From: Flavobacteriales bacterium UBA7612
Lineage (GTDB): Bacteria; Bacteroidota; Bacteroidia; Flavobacteriales; Weeksellaceae
Direction: 5' to 3'
DNA: 20,619 nucleotides
Assembly (NCBI GenBank): GCA_002484335.1
Contig: DLJQ01000011.1
Span: 33,288 to 53,906, forward strand
In this document: positions 14,016 through 20,619 of the stretch, piece after piece
How the letters are laid out: each line of letters begins with the position of its first letter
Position numbering within the stretch: the first letter of the stretch is position 1
Made by a program: the position numbers and the translations under genes
Notes under the pieces: generated by a model
What the model saw: the letters and a program-made list of their open reading frames with translations, nothing else
Told to the model about the DNA's origin: nothing
Database searches by the model: none

Positions 14016-17000
14016 TATAATTCTTGTTTTGCGTTTATTAATTCTTCGTATTCACGGTTAGATCCTACGACAATGTTCTGGTATTCTTTTAGTCCAGTTC
14101 CTGCAGGAATTAAGTGTCCAACAATTACGTTTTCTTTTAATCCTACTAAACTATCAACTTTTCCTGCTACAGCCGCTTCATTAAGAACTTTCGTTGTTTC
14201 CTGGAACGATGCTGCAGACATGAAAGATTTTGTTTGTAAAGATGCTCTTGTAATACCTTGTAAAACTGCCTGTGCTGTTGCAGGGATAGCTTCACGAGCT
14301 GTTACTAAGTTTTTATCTTCACGTTTTAATTTAGAGTTTTCATCACGTAATTCGCGAACAGATACAATTTGTCCTGGTTTTAAATCAGTACTATCACCTG
14401 CATCTTCTACGACTTTCATTCCGAATAAACGATTGTTTTCTTCCATGAAATCGTCTTTGTGCTCTAGACTATCTTCCAAGAATCGTGTATCTCCTGAATC
14501 TACAATACGAACTTTACGTAACATTTGACGTACGATAATTTCGAAATGTTTGTCATCAATTTTTACACCTTGTAAACGATATACATCTTGAATTTCATTT
14601 ACTAAGTATTCTTGTACTGCTGTAGGACCTAAGATTCTTAAAATGTCTTCTGGTGTAATAGCTCCATCTGATAATGGTTCACCTGCACGAATAAAGTCAT
14701 TTTCTTGAACTAATACTTGAGCAGATAATTTAACTAAGTAACGACGGATTTCACCATTTTTAGATTCAACGATGATTTCACGGTTACCACGCTTAATTTT
14801 ACCAAATGTTACAACACCATCCATTTCACAAACAACTGATGGGTTAGATGGATTACGAGCCTCTAATAACTCAGTAATACGAGGTAAACCTCCTGTAATA
14901 TCTCCAGATTTTGCAGATTTACGAGGGATCTTAACTAAGATCTTACCTGAACTAATTTTTTCTCCATCATTTACCATTAAGTGTGCACCTACTGGTAAGT
15001 TGTATGTTTTTTCTTCTCCATCAACAGTTAATACTCTTAACGCAGGAACTAACTTTTTATTACGTGACTCAGAAATAACTTTTTCTTGGAATCCAGTTTG
15101 CTCATCGATTTCAATCTTATAAGTAATACCTTGTTCCAATTGTTCATACTCGATTTTACCTGCAGATTCTGCAATAATAACCCCGTTATATGAATCCCAA
15201 CTAGCAATTTCGTCACCTTTTTTAACTTTAGCTCCGTTTTTAACAGCTAATACAGTACCATAAGCGATGTTAGTTTGTTGACGTACGTTTCCTAAATCAT
15301 CAATAACTTTTAATTCTGTAGAACGAGAAACAACAGTATCAACTAAGTTTCCTTCGTCATTTGTAGATTCAACAATTCTTAAATCTTCAAATTCTACAGT
15401 ACCATCAACTTTAGCATTAATAGTATTTTGTTCTGATACGTTACCAGCAGTACCTCCCACGTGGAATGTACGTAATGTTAACTGTGTACCAGGCTCACCA
15501 ATTGATTGCGCAGCAACTACACCAACTGATTCTCCTTTCTGAACATCTTTACCTGTAGCTAAGTTACGTCCATAACATTTAGCACAAATACCTGTTTTAG
15601 CTTCACAAGTTAAAGGAGAACGTACTTCTACGTTTTCTATACCTGCAGCTTCAATAGCATCACCAATTTCTTCTGTGATAATGTTTCCTGAAGCAACAAT
15701 TAATTCTCCATTATCTGGATTATAAACATCATTTAATGAAGTACGTCCTAAGATACGAGAAGATAAACTTTCAATGATTTCTTCTTTTTTCTTAAGTGCA
15801 GTAACTTCTAATCCTCTTAATGTACCACAATCTTCGTGCATTACGATAACGTCTTGTGCAACATCAACTAAACGACGAGTCAAGTACCCTGCATCGGCAG
15901 TTTTTAAGGCTGTATCGGCAAGACCTTTACGAGCCCCGTGAGAAGAAATAAAGTACTCTAAGATAGATAAACCTTCACGGAAGTTAGAGATAATTGGGTT
16001 TTCGATGATATCCCCACCAGTAGAACCAGCTTTTTGAGGTTTAGCCATCAATCCACGCATACCAGATAACTGACGAATTTGCTCTTTAGATCCACGTGCT
16101 CCAGAATCAAGCATCATGAATACTGAGTTAAACCCTTGTTGATCTTCAGTCATACGTTTCATTACAATCTCCGTTAACGTTGCGTTTGTTGTTGTCCAAA
16201 CATCAATTACTTGATTATAACGTTCGTTGTTTGTAATAAGACCCATATTATAGTTCATCTTGATGTTCTCTACTTGAGAGATTGCACCAGAGATAAGCTC
16301 TTTCTTTTGTTCAGGAATTAAGATATCACCTAAAGAGAAAGATAAACCTCCTTCAAAGGCATTACGATATCCTAATGCTTTCATATCATCAAGGAAAGCT
16401 GCTGTTTTAGGGAAATCAGTAATTTTGATGATTTTATTAATAATAGTACGTAACGATTTTTTCGTTAATACTTCATTAATATAACCTACTTCTTTTGGTA
16501 CGATTTGGTTAAATAACACACGACCTACAGAAGTTTCAATTAATTGATTTTCTACTAATTTGTCTCCTTGACGTACAGTTGTTTTTACACGAATTGGAGC
16601 ATTTAAATCTACTGCACCTTCGTTGTAAGCAATTTGTACTTCTTCATCAGAATAGAAAGTTAATCCTTCTCCTTTTACTGTAAACTGGTGGTCTGTACGA
16701 CGAATTTTTGTCATATAATACAGACCTAAAACCATATCCTGAGAAGGTACAGTAATAGGAGAACCATTTGCTGGATTCAGAATATTTTGAGAAGCTAACA
16801 TTAATAATTGAGCCTCTAAAATTGCTTCTGGTCCTAATGGTAAATGAACAGCCATCTGGTCACCATCGAAATCGGCATTGAAGGCAGTACACACTAATGG
16901 ATGTAAACGAATTGCTTTACCTTCGATTAATTTCGGTTGGAATGCTTGGATACCTAAACGGTGTAATGTAGGGGCACGGTTTAATAAAACTGGGTGACCT

Positions 17001-18292
17001 TTAATTACATTCTCTAAAATATCCCAAACAACTGGCTCTTTTCTATCTATAATTTTCTTAGCCGATTTTACTGTTTTTACAATACCACGCTCGATTAATT
17101 TACGAACAACAAATGGTTTGTATAATTCAGCTGCCATATCTTTTGGTAAACCACATTCATGTAATTTAAGTGTTGGACCAACAACAATTACAGAACGAGC
17201 AGAATAATCTACACGTTTACCTAATAAGTTTTGACGGAAACGACCTTGTTTTCCTTTTAATGAATCAGATAAAGATTTTAACGGACGATTACCATCAGCT
17301 TTTACAGCAGATGCTTTACGTGTATTATCAAATAATGAATCTACAGCTTCTTGTAACATACGTTTTTCATTACGTAAGATTACTTCTGGAGCTTTAATTT
17401 CCATTAATCGTTTTAAACGATTGTTACGGATAATTACACGACGGTATAAATCATTTAAATCTGAAGTTGCAAAACGACCTCCATCTAATGGAACTAATGG
17501 ACGTAATTCCGGTGGAATAACTGGAATTACACGCATTACCATCCATTCTGGGCGGTTTACATGATGCATATTAGATTCACGTAACGATTCTACAACTTGT
17601 AAACGTTTTAATGCCTCTGTACGACGTTGTTTAGAAGTTTCGTTATGTGCTTTATGTCTTAATTCATAAGATAATTCATCTAAGTTAATGCGAGATAATA
17701 AGTCTTCTAAAGCTTCAGCTCCCATTTTAGCAACAAACTTATTAGGATCTGAATCTTCTAAATATTGATTCTCGATAGGAAGAGTTTCTAAGATATCTAA
17801 GTACTCTTCTTCTGATAAGAAATCTAATCTATTTAATTCTTCTCCTTCTAAACCTTTTGCAATACCTGGTTGAATTACTACATATCTTTCATAGTAAATT
17901 ACCATATCTAATTTCTTAGATGGTAACCCTAAGATGTAACCAATTTTATTTGGTAATGAACGGAAATACCAAATGTGTGCAATAGGAACAACTAAGTTGA
18001 TATGTCCTATACGCTCACGACGAACTTTCTTTTCAGTAACTTCAACCCCACAACGATCACAAACAATACCTTTATAGCGGATTCTTTTATATTTTCCACA
18101 GGCACATTCATAATCCTTCACAGGTCCAAAGATACGCTCACAGAATAATCCATCACGTTCTGGTTTGTGCGTTCTATAGTTAATCGTTTCAGGTTTTAAA
18201 ACTTCACCTTTAGATTCTTGAAGAATCGATTCTGGAGAAGCTAACCCAATACGAATTTTTGAGAATTGACTTGTTTTATTTTTTGTTGACAT
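14015..18292 (-). CDS. rpoC: DNA-directed RNA polymerase subunit beta'
   Basis: Largest subunit of the core RNA polymerase; full length at 1425 residues, usual for Bacteroidota. N-terminal zinc site C63, C65, C78, C81 (ECACGKYKR and VCDRCGVE). The catalytic loop NADFDGDQM (472-480) holds the three Mg-binding aspartates D474, D476 and D478. The bridge helix lies at about 769-806 (GARKGLADTALKTADAGYL), the second zinc site at C822, C896, C903 and C906, and the trigger loop starts near 928 (SIGEPGTQLTLRTFHVGG). The C-terminal region has barrel-sandwich repeats and omega-contacting helices. It follows rpoB with a 61-nt gap that includes a hairpin, and overlaps the DUF3467-like gene by one base. 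Complete and intact. Confidence 0.99.
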   Translation of the reverse strand: MSTKNKTSQFSKIRIGLASPESILQESKGEVLKPETINYRTHKPERDGLFCERIFGPVKDYECACGKYKRIRYKGIVCDRCGVEVTEKKVRRERIGHINLVVPIAHIWYFRSLPNKIGYILGLPSKKLDMVIYYERYVVIQPGIAKGLEGEELNRLDFLSEEEYLDILETLPIENQYLEDSDPNKFVAKMGAEALEDLLSRINLDELSYELRHKAHNETSKQRRTEALKRLQVVESLRESNMHHVNRPEWMVMRVIPVIPPELRPLVPLDGGRFATSDLNDLYRRVIIRNNRLKRLMEIKAPEVILRNEKRMLQEAVDSLFDNTRKASAVKADGNRPLKSLSDSLKGKQGRFRQNLLGKRVDYSARSVIVVGPTLKLHECGLPKDMAAELYKPFVVRKLIERGIVKTVKSAKKIIDRKEPVVWDILENVIKGHPVLLNRAPTLHRLGIQAFQPKLIEGKAIRLHPLVCTAFNADFDGDQMAVHLPLGPEAILEAQLLMLASQNILNPANGSPITVPSQDMVLGLYYMTKIRRTDHQFTVKGEGLTFYSDEEVQIAYNEGAVDLNAPIRVKTTVRQGDKLVENQLIETSVGRVLFNQIVPKEVGYINEVLTKKSLRTIINKIIKITDFPKTAAFLDDMKALGYRNAFEGGLSFSLGDILIPEQKKELISGAISQVENIKMNYNMGLITNNERYNQVIDVWTTTNATLTEIVMKRMTEDQQGFNSVFMMLDSGARGSKEQIRQLSGMRGLMAKPQKAGSTGGDIIENPIISNFREGLSILEYFISSHGARKGLADTALKTADAGYLTRRLVDVAQDVIVMHEDCGTLRGLEVTALKKKEEIIESLSSRILGRTSLNDVYNPDNGELIVASGNIITEEIGDAIEAAGIENVEVRSPLTCEAKTGICAKCYGRNLATGKDVQKGESVGVVAAQSIGEPGTQLTLRTFHVGGTAGNVSEQNTINAKVDGTVEFEDLRIVESTNDEGNLVDTVVSRSTELKVIDDLGNVRQQTNIAYGTVLAVKNGAKVKKGDEIASWDSYNGVIIAESAGKIEYEQLEQGITYKIEIDEQTGFQEKVISESRNKKLVPALRVLTVDGEEKTYNLPVGAHLMVNDGEKISSGKILVKIPRKSAKSGDITGGLPRITELLEARNPSNPSVVCEMDGVVTFGKIKRGNREIIVESKNGEIRRYLVKLSAQVLVQENDFIRAGEPLSDGAITPEDILRILGPTAVQEYLVNEIQDVYRLQGVKIDDKHFEIIVRQMLRKVRIVDSGDTRFLEDSLEHKDDFMEENNRLFGMKVVEDAGDSTDLKPGQIVSVRELRDENSKLKREDKNLVTAREAIPATAQAVLQGITRASLQTKSFMSAASFQETTKVLNEAAVAGKVDSLVGLKENVIVGHLIPAGTGLKEYQNIVVGSNREYEELINAKQEL

Positions 18293-18334
18293 ATAGAAAT
18301 GTATCTAACAATTATATTATAATAACGAAAAGGT

Positions 18335-18360
18335 AGAATAATAGGTTTCCCTATTATTCT
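18335..18360 (-). other. GNRA-capped hairpin overlapping the rpoB stop codon
   Basis: Arms 18335-18345 and 18350-18360 are perfect 11-bp complements. Read on the minus strand the loop is GAAA, closed by G-C pairs (GG-GAAA-CC), a stable GNRA tetraloop. The 5' arm contains the end of rpoB, including its tandem stops TAA TAG. No T-run follows, so it is unlikely to end transcription before rpoC. It could mark an mRNA processing site or affect the balance of the two subunits. Confidence 0.65.
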
Positions 18361-20619
18361 TCCAAGTTTATGTCTAATCCAAGACCTTGTAATTCATGTA
18401 ACAATACGTTAAATGATTCTGGTATACCAGGTTCTGGCATTGGCTCTCCTTTTACGATTGCTTCGTAAGTTTTTGCACGTCCAATTACGTCATCCGACTT
18501 AACTGTTAAGATTTCGCGAAGGATATTAGATGCACCGAATGCTTCTAATGCCCAAACCTCCATCTCTCCAAAACGTTGTCCTCCGAATTGAGCTTTACCA
18601 CCTAATGGTTGTTGAGTAATTAAAGAGTATGGTCCGATAGAACGCGCGTGCATTTTATCATCAACCATGTGTCCTAATTTCAACATGTAAATAACACCTA
18701 CAGTTGCTTTTTGATCAAAACGTTCACCTGTATTACCATCGTATAAGTACGTAGTACCGAAACGAGGTAAACCAGCTTCTTCTGTAAATTGATCAATTTG
18801 TTCTGCTGATGCACCATCGAAAATAGGTGTAGCGAATGTACGTCCTAATTTCAATCCTGCCCATCCTAATACCGTTTCATAAATCTGACCGATATTCATA
18901 CGAGAAGGTACCCCAAGTGGGTTAAGTACGATGTTTACTGGAGTTCCGTCTTCTAAGAAAGGCATATCCTCGTCACGTACAATACGTGCTACAATACCTT
19001 TATTACCGTGACGACCCGCCATTTTATCACCTACTTTTAATTTACGTTTTTTAGCAATATAGATTTTCGCTAACTTAACAATACCTGCAGGTAACTCATC
19101 TCCAACAGAGATTGTGAATCTTTCACGGTTAAGAGCTCCTTGTAAATCGTTGTATTTAATTTTATAATTATGTAACAACTCTTTTACTAATTCGTTCTTA
19201 TCCTCATCTGTTGTCCAAAGAGATTCTGCTCCTGTTAAGTTTAAGAAATCATCTACATTTGATAAGATTTTTTGTGTATACTTAACTCCTTTCTTGATTA
19301 CTTCCTCATTCAAGTCATTGTATATACCTTGAGATGTTTTTCCGTTTAATAAAACATATAACTTCTCTAATAAAATCTCTTTAAGTTCGTTAAATTTAAC
19401 GTCGTACTCTGCTTCAACACTGTCAATAACAGCTTTATCTTGAGAACGTTTACGTTTATCTTTAATACTACGAGAGAATAATTTCTTATCAATTACAACA
19501 CCACGTAATGATGGAGAAGCTTTTAAAGAAGCATCTTTTACATCACCTGCTTTGTCACCAAAGATTGCACGTAATAATTTTTCTTCTGGAGTTGGATCTG
19601 ATTCTCCTTTTGGAGTAATCTTACCAATTAATATATCTCCTGGTTTAACTTCTGCTCCAATACGGATCATACCGTTTTCATCTAAGTCTTTAGTAGCCTC
19701 TTCAGAAACGTTAGGAATATCAGAAGTTAATTCCTCCATACCTAATTTAGTATCACGTACATCTAATGAATACTCATCAATGTGGATAGATGTAAACCAA
19801 TCTTCGCGAACAGCTTTTTCAGAAATCACAATAGCATCCTCAAAGTTGTACCCTTGCCAAGGCATGAAGGCAACAACCATGTTACGACCAATTGCTAATT
19901 CTCCTCCTTCTGTTGCATAACCTTCAGATAAAACTTGACCTTTTTCTACTCTATCTCCAACTTTAACGATTGGTTTAAGTGTGATAGTAGTACCTTGGTT
20001 AGTTTTTCTAAATTTAGTTAAATTATATGTTTTTTCAGCGATATCAAAACTTACAAGTTCCTCATCTTCTGAACGATCATATTTTATTGTTATAATGTCA
20101 GCATCAACATAAGTTACTGTACCTTCACGTTCTGCATTTACTAAGATTCTAGAATCTTTTGCAACTTGTTTTTCTAATCCAGTACCTACAATTGGTGCTT
20201 GTGGTTTCAATAATGGAACAGCCTGACGCATCATGTTCGATCCCATCAACGCACGGTTGGCATCATCATGCTCCAAGAAAGGAATTAATGATGCAGAGAT
20301 AGAAGCAATCTGGTTAGGAGCAACGTCAATTAAATCTACTTCTGATGGAGTAACAACTGGGAAATCTCCATCTTCACGAGCAGTTACACGCTCTGTAGCA
20401 ATAGTACCATCGTCAGCAATGTCGATATTGGCTTGAGCAATTACTTTTGATTCTTCCTCTTCCGCAGTTAAATAGATAGGTGTTGATTCGACGTCCACTT
20501 TTCCTTCTTCTACTTTTCTGTACGGTGTTTCGATGAACCCTAAGTTATTAACTTTAGCGAATACACATAATGACGAAATTAAACCAATATTTGGTCCTTC
20601 AGGAGTTTCAATTGGACAT
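18354..20619 (-). CDS. rpoB: DNA-directed RNA polymerase subunit beta (3' part; 5' end outside window)
   Basis: The C-terminal 754 residues of the beta subunit; the open frame runs off the right edge of the window, so the N-terminal ~500 residues (by comparison with ~1270-residue Bacteroidota RpoB) are missing. The first visible residues are CPIETPEGPNIGLISSL, part of the rifampicin pocket wall; residues matching E. coli P564 and I572 are wild type. The GTG at 20498 is an internal Val, not a start. Other motifs: MPWQGYNFEDAIVISE, KVGDKMAGRHGNKGIVAR (nucleotide-contacting lysines), PLGVPSRMNIGQ and GGQRFGEMEVWALEAFGA, ending LGLDINLEE with tandem stops TAA TAG. rpoC follows after 61 nt. Confidence 0.98.
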   Translation of the reverse strand, partial: CPIETPEGPNIGLISSLCVFAKVNNLGFIETPYRKVEEGKVDVESTPIYLTAEEEESKVIAQANIDIADDGTIATERVTAREDGDFPVVTPSEVDLIDVAPNQIASISASLIPFLEHDDANRALMGSNMMRQAVPLLKPQAPIVGTGLEKQVAKDSRILVNAEREGTVTYVDADIITIKYDRSEDEELVSFDIAEKTYNLTKFRKTNQGTTITLKPIVKVGDRVEKGQVLSEGYATEGGELAIGRNMVVAFMPWQGYNFEDAIVISEKAVREDWFTSIHIDEYSLDVRDTKLGMEELTSDIPNVSEEATKDLDENGMIRIGAEVKPGDILIGKITPKGESDPTPEEKLLRAIFGDKAGDVKDASLKASPSLRGVVIDKKLFSRSIKDKRKRSQDKAVIDSVEAEYDVKFNELKEILLEKLYVLLNGKTSQGIYNDLNEEVIKKGVKYTQKILSNVDDFLNLTGAESLWTTDEDKNELVKELLHNYKIKYNDLQGALNRERFTISVGDELPAGIVKLAKIYIAKKRKLKVGDKMAGRHGNKGIVARIVRDEDMPFLEDGTPVNIVLNPLGVPSRMNIGQIYETVLGWAGLKLGRTFATPIFDGASAEQIDQFTEEAGLPRFGTTYLYDGNTGERFDQKATVGVIYMLKLGHMVDDKMHARSIGPYSLITQQPLGGKAQFGGQRFGEMEVWALEAFGASNILREILTVKSDDVIGRAKTYEAIVKGEPMPEPGIPESFNVLLHELQGLGLDINLEE

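Noticed and set aside
14073..14528. A 151-codon plus-strand open frame antisense to rpoC
   Set aside because: It is a frame shadow of a highly conserved gene; the translated sequence has no recognisable domain and no promoter or start signal of its own. The other plus-strand frames within rpoB, rpoC, glyA, panB-region and barrel genes were dropped for the same reason.
20496..20498. A GTG codon as the start of rpoB
   Set aside because: The frame stays open to the window edge and encodes the universal CPIETPEGPNIGL motif upstream, so this is an internal valine of a gene that enters from outside the window.

Overview
The window is 20.6 kb of a very AT-rich chromosome from the Bacteroidota, almost certainly class Flavobacteriia. 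The evidence is the GLPGLI-family proteins, a carboxypeptidase-regulatory-like/TonB-receptor-type outer membrane protein, several TAnnTTTG -7 promoter boxes, a 1425-residue RpoC followed by a DUF3467-like protein, and the absence of clear Shine-Dalgarno sequences. A Weeksellaceae member (for example Empedobacter-like) would fit, but the genus is a guess. All genes except one lie on the minus strand, so transcription mostly runs from high to low coordinates. No gene-free stretch exceeds 300 bases; the longest (13435-13721, 287 nt) holds a promoter, a structured repeat and a terminator.

Region 1 (20619 to 13722) is the RNA polymerase operon: the 3' part of rpoB (its 5' end lies outside the window), rpoC, and a small DUF3467-like gene whose ATG overlaps the rpoC stop codon. 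A perfect GNRA-capped hairpin overlaps the rpoB stop. The operon ends at a strong terminator near 13670-13700.

Region 2 (13434 to 8500) is metabolic and envelope housekeeping. glyA has its own -7 box and terminator. It is followed by panB, an RluA-type pseudouridine synthase, an LpxL/HtrB-like acyltransferase and a family-2 glycosyltransferase. The last three are close-packed; a long unexplained hairpin separates panB from the synthase gene.

Region 3 (8305 to 1) is accessory and surface-related: a GLPGLI protein, nicotinamidase pncA, a plus-strand membrane-anchored AraC-type regulator divergent from a large exported repeat protein, and a GLPGLI plus outer-membrane-barrel gene pair.

The most interesting item that is not a gene is a pair of ~100-nt structured repeats, at 8380-8481 (minus orientation) and 13526-13630 (plus orientation). 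They share conserved end and flank blocks, differ in their apical stem, and show compensatory base-pair changes in a closing helix and a lower stem. This points to a dispersed structured RNA or REP-like element family. I recall similar repeats from Flavobacteriia, but cannot confirm that here.
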